Assembly (NCBI GenBank): GCA_015058575.1
Contig: SVBZ01000028.1
Coordinates: 62,001-126,000 of the forward strand
Source of the DNA: Pseudoselenomonas ruminantium
GTDB lineage: Bacteria > Bacillota > Negativicutes > Selenomonadales > Selenomonadaceae
Reading direction: 5' to 3'
DNA: 64,000 bases
The notes below the pieces were generated by a model. That model made no database searches, was not told where the DNA came from, and saw only the letters and a list, made by a program, of their open reading frames with translations. Both the position numbers and the translations under genes were made by a program. Positions 43,169 through 51,388 of the stretch are shown piece after piece (the first letter of the stretch is position 1; each line of letters starts with the position of its first letter).

Positions 43169-44821
43169 TTATTTTGCTGTTTTTTTCGTCTTTTCTGCCG
43201 CCGTATTCAGGAAGTAACGGAAATCCTTGCGCTCACCGCGCTGGATATCTGACTCAAACATACGGTTCCAAGGAAACGTGACATTGATATCCTCGAGGCT
43301 CTTGAATGGAGGCAGATTCTCCTGGGCAAATTGCTCCATCATACGGGTCGACCGCACGCCAACCGCTTCGCGTTTGTCATTGAGCGAACCATAGAAGCCA
43401 TCGCCACGCAGCCAGGTCAGCTGGCGCGCCACGACATTGCGCACATTGGCCTGATAGCCCCAATCATCCAGATACCGCGTGAGCAACAGCTCATCGATAT
43501 CATCATTCTTCATGTATTTCGTAAGCATGCCTGCACCGATCACAAAACCGGAGCTGTTGGTTGGCGTGTTCCAGCCCGAATACGCCTTGATCTTGAACAG
43601 CAGCCCGCGTTTCTTTAGCTCCTCCATCAGCGCATTGTCTGCCCCATTGGCATAAGCGATATCGGCAATACCGACCGGATAGCCCTTACCGACGTATTCC
43701 TGGACGATATCGGCAAAGTATGACGTACCCTCACGCGGACGGCCATCATTGGCACGATCATTGGCTTCATATGTCTTGCCATTTGGATTCGTATTGACCA
43801 TGAGTACAAAATCCGCATTCGCGGGGCTTGTTACCGGCATACCGCCACCAGCCGTGATAGCTGAGCTTACCGACGCACTGATTTTCTCATCCGAGTAAGC
43901 AGGCACAGTCGCCGGACCACGACCCCAATTGTAACGGACATACACAAACGGCACATCCTTGCGCAGGTTATTGACTGCACGCGACATCAGCAGCATGCCC
44001 ATCTCGTCGATACCAGCCATTGTCTGGAACTCCGTCTTGCCCAAGTCCCTGCCCTCTTCGTCAAGATGGCGGCTCTCCATATGCGTCCGCGAATACGGCG
44101 CATTATCATCGCGTCCAAGTACCAGATAATTGAATAATTTGGCCCGCGTCAGCTTGATCAGCTGCTGGTTGGCCGAGAAGTTCTTATCACGCCGTCCCAG
44201 CCAATCCTGCATATGTTTGCGCGGAATAAGCTCTTCCAAAAAAGCCGCTTCTTTTTTCTCACGGCGGCTCAGCCCTTCAACCTCTTCCTTATCCTTGAGC
44301 ACGGTATAGCGAAAGATATCCGCGCCGTAACTGCGATAGTATTCGGGCTCTTCATGGCCAGATGCTTCCCCCGAACGCGGCGTGCGCATAATCGAACCAA
44401 ACACATAGAGCGGCAGCTTCGGGTTTTCCTTGCGGAAAGATTTGAAGTTCTCGGTACGGGCCAGGATCTGTTCCTTGGTATAGTTGTGCTTGCGTGAACC
44501 GACAAGGCTGCCATAGATCAGCGAATCCGACGAAACGACCGCTGCATCCGCATCCCGGGCATTTTCCTGCAGCCAAGTCCACAATTCATCGGGATGTCCA
44601 AGATCCTGCCGGTTGCCCAGCAGCTTGTCCGGCGGAACAATCACCTCATACCCCAGTTTCTGTACCACTTCAGCCGTCTGCTTACTCGATATCGGCCGAT
44701 TATCATGTGGCACGTAAATAATCCTGGGCACTACATTCTGCTTATGGCGTGCGGAAGCCATCGGAAATGCCATGACCATCACACCCAGCACCAATACTAG
44801 TGCCAATATACGCCGTTTCAA
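43169..44821 (-). CDS. DUF4127 protein, secreted (paralogue 2)
   Basis: 550 residues. A signal peptide (RRILALVLVLGVMVMAFPMA..SARH) precedes IIYVPHDNRPISSKQTAEVV, VIVPPDKLLGNRQDLGHPDE, AAVVSSDSLIYGSLVGSRKH, YLVLGRDDNAPYSRTHMESR and YLDDWGYQANVRNVVARQLT, the same blocks as the gene at 36922. A TTG at 44821 has GGGAG 7 bases upstream and gives a clean signal peptide; a longer GTG start overlaps the gene upstream. Third gene of a probable unit with the DUF2225 gene and the 230-residue gene. Function unknown. Confidence 0.88.
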   Translation of the reverse strand: MKRRILALVLVLGVMVMAFPMASARHKQNVVPRIIYVPHDNRPISSKQTAEVVQKLGYEVIVPPDKLLGNRQDLGHPDELWTWLQENARDADAAVVSSDSLIYGSLVGSRKHNYTKEQILARTENFKSFRKENPKLPLYVFGSIMRTPRSGEASGHEEPEYYRSYGADIFRYTVLKDKEEVEGLSRREKKEAAFLEELIPRKHMQDWLGRRDKNFSANQQLIKLTRAKLFNYLVLGRDDNAPYSRTHMESRHLDEEGRDLGKTEFQTMAGIDEMGMLLMSRAVNNLRKDVPFVYVRYNWGRGPATVPAYSDEKISASVSSAITAGGGMPVTSPANADFVLMVNTNPNGKTYEANDRANDGRPREGTSYFADIVQEYVGKGYPVGIADIAYANGADNALMEELKKRGLLFKIKAYSGWNTPTNSSGFVIGAGMLTKYMKNDDIDELLLTRYLDDWGYQANVRNVVARQLTWLRGDGFYGSLNDKREAVGVRSTRMMEQFAQENLPPFKSLEDINVTFPWNRMFESDIQRGERKDFRYFLNTAAEKTKKTAK

Positions 44822-44850
44822 AAAACCGCTCCCTTCAATACCTTTCCGGC

Positions 44851-45543
44851 TCACTCTGCCGTCTTGCTTTTGACCAGTCCCACCAACGCATCTTTTACTT
44901 CATCCGGAAGGTTGAGTTTCGTCTGGAACTCAACACCGCCTTCTTTTGGGCAGGCACTTTGGATATCAATCATATCGATAAGCCGATGCCCCTGATACTG
45001 TGTCCGGCCAAAATCCGAATCAGCGAGCACCTTGCTGTAATCCACGCGCACGGTATTGCCATGGATTTCCAAAGGCAAATCATCCGAAAGCTCGATATGC
45101 CCCAGCATGCGCTCCGCCATGGACAGCGATATTCGCGAAAACACCCAGGACATAAGCCCCTGCGACGGCAAATTGCGCTCGCGTACGCGATAGACCATAT
45201 ACGATTTATCGCCTTCATGGACAAATTCCTTGATTTCGCCCGAAAGCTCAATCCGCCCCACTTTCGTGTCTGTATCCGCCGTGATGTCCAGCCGGCCATT
45301 GGCATGTGATTTGACCGTTACTGCCTTCACATGCCCCTCAGCAGGAATACGCTTGGCCAATGCCTCGTTGATCACATCGTCTGGCACAAAGAGCTTGCCC
45401 TGACTGATTTCCAGCAGCGATTCCTTGGACCATGTCTGCTGGATGACCTTCAAGGCCGGCCCGTAATCCTTGACCGCCTGCTGCACGCCTGACCAGTCGA
45501 TATTCTGTATTTTTTCCTGCCAACCAGCTGGTAAATCTATCAT
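44851..45543 (-). CDS. Unassigned 230-residue protein between DUF2225 and DUF4127 genes
   Basis: No signal peptide or membrane segment is seen. The middle part (KLFVPDDVINEALAKRIPAE and RIELSGEIKEFVHEGDKSYM) is beta-rich and reminiscent of lipid- or membrane-surface-binding LmeA-like (DUF2993) proteins, but only weakly. GAGGAG precedes the ATG. The gene lies 5 bases after the DUF2225 gene and 30 bases before the DUF4127 start, so the three are probably one operon. Alternative: an unrelated conserved family. Confidence 0.7.
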   Translation of the reverse strand: MIDLPAGWQEKIQNIDWSGVQQAVKDYGPALKVIQQTWSKESLLEISQGKLFVPDDVINEALAKRIPAEGHVKAVTVKSHANGRLDITADTDTKVGRIELSGEIKEFVHEGDKSYMVYRVRERNLPSQGLMSWVFSRISLSMAERMLGHIELSDDLPLEIHGNTVRVDYSKVLADSDFGRTQYQGHRLIDMIDIQSACPKEGGVEFQTKLNLPDEVKDALVGLVKSKTAE

Positions 45544-45548
45544 TTTAT

Positions 45549-46238
45549 TTACTCCTCTGCCCCCGTCCCTTTGTTCTCACGGATTGTCTGCCAGAGATCC
45601 TGGGCACGTTTATACATCTTGTTATCTGTATTGCGGATATTCTGATCGCCAATGATGCGGGAGATATACTGCGTCGCTTTCTCATAATCATTCATACGAT
45701 AATAAATAGCACCAACCAAGTACATTGCCATTGTATCGGACATGCCATTGATCGGATAACGCTCCGTCATCAGCGAGCGGTCATACAGCTCAGCCGCACG
45801 CTGAAGCATCTCCTTTTCCTTCTCCGGCTCCTCGGCATCACGGTAAATCCACCCCAATTCAAGGTACAGACCTGCGCGTTTGGCCAGCGGCTGATCGGTA
45901 AGCTCCGCATAAAAGATAGCAAGCTTGAATGAAGCCACAGCATCAGGAACCTGACGTTCCTCGACAAACTGCATCCCCAAAGTACGCTTCGATAAAAACT
46001 CCTCAATCTTGCGTTTATGCAGCGCCGGCATAGTCCCTAAGAAAGTCTTCTCATCAGCTGCATACCCGCAATGCTCGCAAAACCATATTTTATAAAAATA
46101 CGGATTGAAGTCCTTGTAATGCATGCAGAAATCTTCATCCATCTTCTCCATCATCAATTTGGACTTTGTCTTGACGATCCGCGTCGATTCCCCACAAATC
46201 GGACACTTTTTCTCAACAACAAAAGTAAATTCACCCAT
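45549..46238 (-). CDS. DUF2225 protein with zinc ribbon and TPR-like region
   Basis: 229 residues. Two Cys pairs (KCPICGES near residue 11 and FCEHCGYAADEKTF near 50) form a likely zinc-binding domain, followed by helical repeats resembling TPR (ASFKLAIFYAELTDQPLAKR, YLVGAIYYRMNDYEKATQYI). The family is widespread in Firmicutes with no known role. ATG 46238 has GGGAG upstream. First gene of the unit leading to DUF4127. Confidence 0.85.
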   Translation of the reverse strand: MGEFTFVVEKKCPICGESTRIVKTKSKLMMEKMDEDFCMHYKDFNPYFYKIWFCEHCGYAADEKTFLGTMPALHKRKIEEFLSKRTLGMQFVEERQVPDAVASFKLAIFYAELTDQPLAKRAGLYLELGWIYRDAEEPEKEKEMLQRAAELYDRSLMTERYPINGMSDTMAMYLVGAIYYRMNDYEKATQYISRIIGDQNIRNTDNKMYKRAQDLWQTIRENKGTGAEE

Positions 46239-46348
46239 AGTCTCTCCCTCTTCTTCCATTGGATTCCCTTAGACAATATATCTAGAATACCACATTATCA
46301 CGGAAAAATAAATGAAAGCTGCGCTTTCCCAGCTTAGAATTGACTGAG

Positions 46349-46380
46349 AAGAGCCTTTCCCATTGCGGGAAAGGCTCTTT
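46349..46380 (-). terminator. Terminator of the glycogen operon
   Basis: Perfect 13-bp stem AAGAGCCTTTCCC/GGGAAAGGCTCTT with a 5-base loop, about 20 bases past the GH13/GH77 stop. The minus-strand tail is CTTCTC, so termination may rely mostly on stem strength. Confidence 0.8.
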
Positions 46381-46398
46381 CTACCCTGTTACTGGCAA

Positions 46399-49300
46399 TC
46401 AGCGTCCATATTTCCGGCAAAGCCCTGCAAGCTCATCTGCATCAGCTGTCAGACGATAATCCGGCTTGAGCCGCCATTTCCAATTGAGCCCGACAGTGCC
46501 TGGAATGTTCATCCGGCTGCGTTCATCAAGCTGCAAGATGTCCTGCATCGGAATCATGGCCAGCCGGGCATCAGCCGCATAAGCAAACTCGATAAGTTTG
46601 CGTGCAATCCTGTCCGGTCGGTCGGCATCAGCATGCAGCATACCAGCCACTGCTGCCCGCATCGTATCATCGATATCCTGATTATACCAGCCAATCGTCG
46701 TATTGTTATCATGCGTGCCCGTATAGACGATGCTGTTTTCTGGCGTCACGCAGCCCAGGCGCCCCTGGGCATTGAAATGCAGCGTGAAATGCAGCACCTT
46801 CATGCCAGGGAAGCCACAGGCATCACGCAGCTGTCCGACTTCGTCCGTAATGATGCCCAAATCTTCAGCGACAATAGGCATCTTTCCGCCCAGCTCCTCA
46901 CGAATCTCATCAAAGAACGGCTTGCCAGGGCCTTTGACCCAATGGCCATTGATGGCCGTATCCGCCTTGCCATCGACCTCCCAGTAGGATTCAAAACCTC
47001 GGAAGTGATCGATGCGGACAATATCCACGAGTTCAAACAGCTTGCGGAAGCGCCGCTTCCACCAGCCATACTTCTCCTCCTTCATGGCCGTCCAATCATA
47101 CTGCGGATTGCCCCAGAGCTGACCTGTCGCACTGAAATAATCTGGCGGTACGCCTGCTACCGTACGGGCCGTTCCATCTGGGTTCAGGTCAAACAGATGC
47201 TGGTTAGCCCAGACATCAGCACTGTCCCCCGCCAGGAATATCGGCATATCGCCCATAATCAGGACGCCTTGCTGCTTGGCATATGCATGCAGACGCTGCC
47301 ACTGCTGCGCAAACAGGAACTGCTCGAATTTGACCATGCCGATGGCATCAGCCAAACGTTTGGACAACTCTTTGAGCGCTTTAGGCTCATGCTTCTTGAC
47401 AGGTTCCGGCCATTTATTCCAGGCAACGCCCTTATATTCCTTCTTGGCCGCCTGAAACAGGGCAAAATCCTCCAGCCAGTACGCCTCGCGTTCACAGAAC
47501 GCCAGATACTCGCCATTGCTGTCTGCCTCAGCCTTGAACTTTGTCCATGCCTTCTTGAAACATTTATTCTTGAAACTATAAACCCACTCAAAATCGATAA
47601 AGGACGAATTGCTCACATAAGGAACGCGTGCTTCGGCTGCCGTCAGCCACTTATGCGCCAGGAGGTCTTCGATATCGATAAGCAGTGGATTGCCCGCAAA
47701 GGCCGACGAAGATTGATATGGCGAATACCCCACATTATCCGTCGGGCCAAGCGGCAGGATTTGCCAGACATGCTGTCCAGACTCCTTGAGGAAATCAACA
47801 AAATGATAGGCCTCTTTTCCCAGATCGCCAATGCCATATTTCGACGGCAGGGAAGTCGGATGCAGCAGGATACCTGCCTGCCGCGGATACTTGCGTGGCT
47901 GCCGTTTGTGCTCCAGCAATATACCGGTCAATGGTGCCAATTTGACTTCGACCTGGCCACGGACGACTGGATACTCTTTGCCACTGCCCAAAGCATCAAC
48001 GAAGCAACCATCAGCAAAATCGCTGACATCCATATAGACCATCCGGCTCTCACTGCGGCTGCGATTGAACGCGACCAAAAACGCTCCGTCCTCAGCCTCA
48101 GCGCCAAAGACGTCTTCGCCGCCACGGATGACACGCGCATAAGCGATCGTATCGCCATCAGCGCTAAGCGGCAGCAGGCTGCCAGTCTGCAAGACCGTAT
48201 GCTTGTTGCGCAGAGCGATGATTTTCTTATACCACTCGCGCAGATAGAGATCCCCGCCGTCCCATGGATAAGGACGGCGATTATACGGGTCCTTGAAGCC
48301 CTGCATACCAATCTCATCACCATAGTATATACATGGTACACCAGGATACGTCATCTGCCACAAAGCCGCCATCATGAGCCGCGCAGCACCAAGGTTATAC
48401 TGTTCCTTGTCAAGCCGCGCGCGCGATTGTTCAACAGCCGGCATGCCATCGTAATAAGCCGCATCGCCAAGCAATGTGATAGCGCGCTGGACATCATGGC
48501 TGCCGATCAAGTTCATCATCGCATAGAAATTCTCGCGCGGATAATTTTCCCGCAAACTCTCAAAACGGCGCTGCGCCGTCTGGCCATCGACATGTCCCTT
48601 GAGGAAATCAAACAGGATGGTGCGGAACGGATAGTTCATCGCCGAATCCATTTCCTGCCCGCAAAGATACTCGCGCGGCACACCATACGCAATCTTATGC
48701 GAAGCATCTTCCCAGACCTCGCCGATCATGACAGCCTCGGGATTGCTTTTCTTGAGTTCCGCAAAAAAAGACTGCGAGAAGGGCTCCGGCAGCTCGTCAA
48801 TGACATCCAGCCGCCAGCCGGCAACACCTTCATTTAGCCAATGATGCAGGACACTATCCGGCGCTGAAATGATGAAATCCATATACGAAGGCGTCGTCTC
48901 CGTAACATTCGGCAGCGTATTGAAATTCCACCAGCTGTCATATTCATAGGGGAAATTGCGGAAATTATACCACTCGTAATATGGCGACTCCTTGGACTGG
49001 AATGCGCCCACCGTATCATATTGGCCCGCACGATTGAAGTAACGGCTGTTGCTGCCCGTGTGACTGAACACGCCATCAATGATGATACGGATGCCTTGTG
49101 CCTTGGCCGCCTCAATGAGTTCGCGGAAATCTTCATTGGTTCCCAATATGGGGTCTATTTTATGATAATCGCCCGTATCATAATGATGATTGCTTTCCGA
49201 CTCAAAGACCGGATTCAGGTAGATGACCGATATGCCTAATTCCTTCAGATAGCCAAGTTTTTCCTTGATGCCCTGCAAGTTGCCGCCAAAGAAATCATAC

Positions 49301-49857
49301 GCCACGATTTCCTTCGTGTCGGGGTCCTTGTAATAGCAAGGATCGTCTGACCAGTCCGCATGATAGACGGCCCCCTTCTTGGGAATCAGTTTATCGCCTT
49401 TACGGTAAAAACGGTCAGGGAATATCTGATACATGACACTGTGTTTGAACCAATCCGGCGTTTTAGCCCCTTGAGTGTAGACCGTGATCTGGAACGATGG
49501 CGGCACGTGGTCATAGACATTGCCCAGGCCCCCCCATTGCTCCGGATTGTTGCCATAGTAAGTCGTACCCTGCGCCGTCGTAATGATGAAGTAATACCAT
49601 AACAGGCAGCCCTTCTCTGGCATTTCCATATCAACACAGTAGAACTTTTCTGCCTTGCTGCTATCATCCTTCGTCGTCAGGTTCACGAGCTTCTCGCCCG
49701 ATTTGTCATGCCAGAGCCGCAAGAGAACATGGCGGATTTCCTGTTTGGTCTTCAGCCGGATTCCCAGCCGGACTTTTGTGCCGGCCTCCGCCGCACCAAT
49801 CGGCGAGCGGAAATAGATATTCTGGGAGTTATGCTCGACCTCACTTCTATCCAGCAT
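46399..49857 (-). CDS. Bifunctional GH13 alpha-glucan hydrolase / GH77 4-alpha-glucanotransferase
   Basis: 1152 residues. Residues 1-115 form a starch-binding-like N-domain; a GH13 barrel follows with DGVFSHTGSNSRYF, the nucleophile Asp in GVAGWRLDVIDELP (about 348), acid Glu in VMIGEVWEDA (about 376) and LIGSHDVQRAI. From about 654 (RQAGILLHPTSLPSKYGIGD) comes a complete GH77 amylomaltase with IMGDMPIFLAGDSADVWAN, nucleophile VRIDHFRGFESYWEV, PIVAEDLG and TGTHDNNTTIGWY. It would trim and rearrange maltodextrins released from glycogen. ATG 49857 has GGAGG upstream. Last gene of the glycogen operon. Confidence 0.94.
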   Translation of the reverse strand: MLDRSEVEHNSQNIYFRSPIGAAEAGTKVRLGIRLKTKQEIRHVLLRLWHDKSGEKLVNLTTKDDSSKAEKFYCVDMEMPEKGCLLWYYFIITTAQGTTYYGNNPEQWGGLGNVYDHVPPSFQITVYTQGAKTPDWFKHSVMYQIFPDRFYRKGDKLIPKKGAVYHADWSDDPCYYKDPDTKEIVAYDFFGGNLQGIKEKLGYLKELGISVIYLNPVFESESNHHYDTGDYHKIDPILGTNEDFRELIEAAKAQGIRIIIDGVFSHTGSNSRYFNRAGQYDTVGAFQSKESPYYEWYNFRNFPYEYDSWWNFNTLPNVTETTPSYMDFIISAPDSVLHHWLNEGVAGWRLDVIDELPEPFSQSFFAELKKSNPEAVMIGEVWEDASHKIAYGVPREYLCGQEMDSAMNYPFRTILFDFLKGHVDGQTAQRRFESLRENYPRENFYAMMNLIGSHDVQRAITLLGDAAYYDGMPAVEQSRARLDKEQYNLGAARLMMAALWQMTYPGVPCIYYGDEIGMQGFKDPYNRRPYPWDGGDLYLREWYKKIIALRNKHTVLQTGSLLPLSADGDTIAYARVIRGGEDVFGAEAEDGAFLVAFNRSRSESRMVYMDVSDFADGCFVDALGSGKEYPVVRGQVEVKLAPLTGILLEHKRQPRKYPRQAGILLHPTSLPSKYGIGDLGKEAYHFVDFLKESGQHVWQILPLGPTDNVGYSPYQSSSAFAGNPLLIDIEDLLAHKWLTAAEARVPYVSNSSFIDFEWVYSFKNKCFKKAWTKFKAEADSNGEYLAFCEREAYWLEDFALFQAAKKEYKGVAWNKWPEPVKKHEPKALKELSKRLADAIGMVKFEQFLFAQQWQRLHAYAKQQGVLIMGDMPIFLAGDSADVWANQHLFDLNPDGTARTVAGVPPDYFSATGQLWGNPQYDWTAMKEEKYGWWKRRFRKLFELVDIVRIDHFRGFESYWEVDGKADTAINGHWVKGPGKPFFDEIREELGGKMPIVAEDLGIITDEVGQLRDACGFPGMKVLHFTLHFNAQGRLGCVTPENSIVYTGTHDNNTTIGWYNQDIDDTMRAAVAGMLHADADRPDRIARKLIEFAYAADARLAMIPMQDILQLDERSRMNIPGTVGLNWKWRLKPDYRLTADADELAGLCRKYGR

Positions 49858-49938
49858 AAAATCTCCTCCTTCTCTTCTCTTACTCAGTCCCGCTTGCATA
49901 AAAGGCGGCAAAATCATTGCCGCCCCCATGTAATTTAA

Positions 49939-51375
49939 TTATTCTGCCAACAGCCTGTTATACAGTGCCTTGTATTCCTTGGCAGAGTTCTTCCAACTAT
50001 AATCGGTATTCATGGCATTCTCGACGATATGCTGCCATTCTTCAAAATTCTCATAAGCACTGAGTGCACGCTTCAGCGCATACATCATCTCGTGCGCATT
50101 GTAATCACAGAATACGAAGCCATTGCCCTCGTTGGTATACTTATCGTACTGCTGGACTGTATCCTTGAGGCCGCCAGTCTCGCGGACTACAGGAATAGCA
50201 CCATAGCGCATAGCGATCAGCTGGCCAATGCCGCACGGCTCATAGTTCGATGGCATGAGGAAAATGTCCGCTGCCGCATAGATGCGTTGTGCCAGCTCAT
50301 TCGAGAAACGGATATTGGCTTTGACTTTCGTCGGAAAGCGCCATTCCAGTCCCTTGAACCACTCTTCGTACTCCTTGTCGCCTGTCCCCAAGATGACCAG
50401 CTGGATGTTTTCATGCTGCAGGATCTCATCCATCATGCGCACGATAAGATCCAGGCCCTTGGCCTCAACGAGACGGGAAATCAGGGCGACCATAGGCGTA
50501 CGGCGGCTCATCGGCAAGCCCAGGAAGTTCTGAAGCTCCGTTTTGTTGTCGGCCTTACGGTCACGGCTGTCCACATCGTAAGTCTCAAACAGGTTCTTAT
50601 CGGTAGCCGGATTGTAGATATTGTAGTCAATGCCATTCACAATGCCATACAGCGAATCACGGCGGCTGCGCAGCAGTCCATCAAGATTCTCGCCGAAGTA
50701 ATCGTACTGGATTTCCTGCGCATACGTCCTGCTGACTGTTGAAATATAATCTGCATAGATGATGCCGCCCTTCATGAAGTTTACAGCATCGTAAAATTCC
50801 AAATCGCCGTTGTTGAAATACTTCCAGTCCAGTCCCAGGACGTCGCTCATGACCTCTTTCGGGAAAACGCCCTGATATTTAAGGTTGTGGATCGTATAGA
50901 GCGTACGGATCTTGCGGTAACGCTCATCATCCATATGTTCAAGCTTCAACAGGACATTCACCATGCCTGCATGCCAGTCGTTCGTGTGGATGATATCCGG
51001 CCAGAAATCGACAATAGGCAGCAGATTCAGCACCGCACGGCAGAAGAACGAAAAACGCTCCGCATCGTCATCATAACCATAGAATCCCTCACGATCGAAG
51101 TATTCCTGATTGTCCACAAAGTAATAGATGATTCCATCTTTTTCATACTTATCCAAACCGACATATTTCTGCCGCCACGCTACGCTCAATTCGCCATCGT
51201 AGACGTGCTCCATAGCATTGCGGATCTCGGGAGCGATCTTGCCGTATTTCGGCATGACCACACGTACCTCCACGCCTTCTTCTTTCAATGCCTGCGGCAG
51301 CGATCCTGCTACATCAGCCAGGCCTCCGGTTTTTGCAAATGGTACTGCTTCAGATGCAACATAAAGAACTTTCAT
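49939..51375 (-). CDS. glgA: Glycogen synthase (ADP-glucose)
   Basis: GT5 family, 478 residues, extends alpha-1,4-glucan from ADP-glucose. The N-terminal KVLYVASEAVPFAKTGGLAD carries the KTGGL ADP-binding motif; HTNDWHAGMVNVLL and the C-terminal SNYEPCGIGQLIAMRYGAIP (donor-binding Glu region) are present. ATG 51375 with GGAGG 8 bases upstream; this site overlaps the glgB stop region, so translation is coupled to glgB. Confidence 0.97.
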   Translation of the reverse strand: MKVLYVASEAVPFAKTGGLADVAGSLPQALKEEGVEVRVVMPKYGKIAPEIRNAMEHVYDGELSVAWRQKYVGLDKYEKDGIIYYFVDNQEYFDREGFYGYDDDAERFSFFCRAVLNLLPIVDFWPDIIHTNDWHAGMVNVLLKLEHMDDERYRKIRTLYTIHNLKYQGVFPKEVMSDVLGLDWKYFNNGDLEFYDAVNFMKGGIIYADYISTVSRTYAQEIQYDYFGENLDGLLRSRRDSLYGIVNGIDYNIYNPATDKNLFETYDVDSRDRKADNKTELQNFLGLPMSRRTPMVALISRLVEAKGLDLIVRMMDEILQHENIQLVILGTGDKEYEEWFKGLEWRFPTKVKANIRFSNELAQRIYAAADIFLMPSNYEPCGIGQLIAMRYGAIPVVRETGGLKDTVQQYDKYTNEGNGFVFCDYNAHEMMYALKRALSAYENFEEWQHIVENAMNTDYSWKNSAKEYKALYNRLLAE

Positions 51376-51388
51376 TCCCATTTCCTCC

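Noticed and set aside
46363..48837. 824-codon open frame on the plus strand opposite the GH13/GH77 gene
   Set aside because: Antisense shadow of a strongly conserved gene; the product is His/Arg/Ile-rich, has no motif and no ribosome-binding site.
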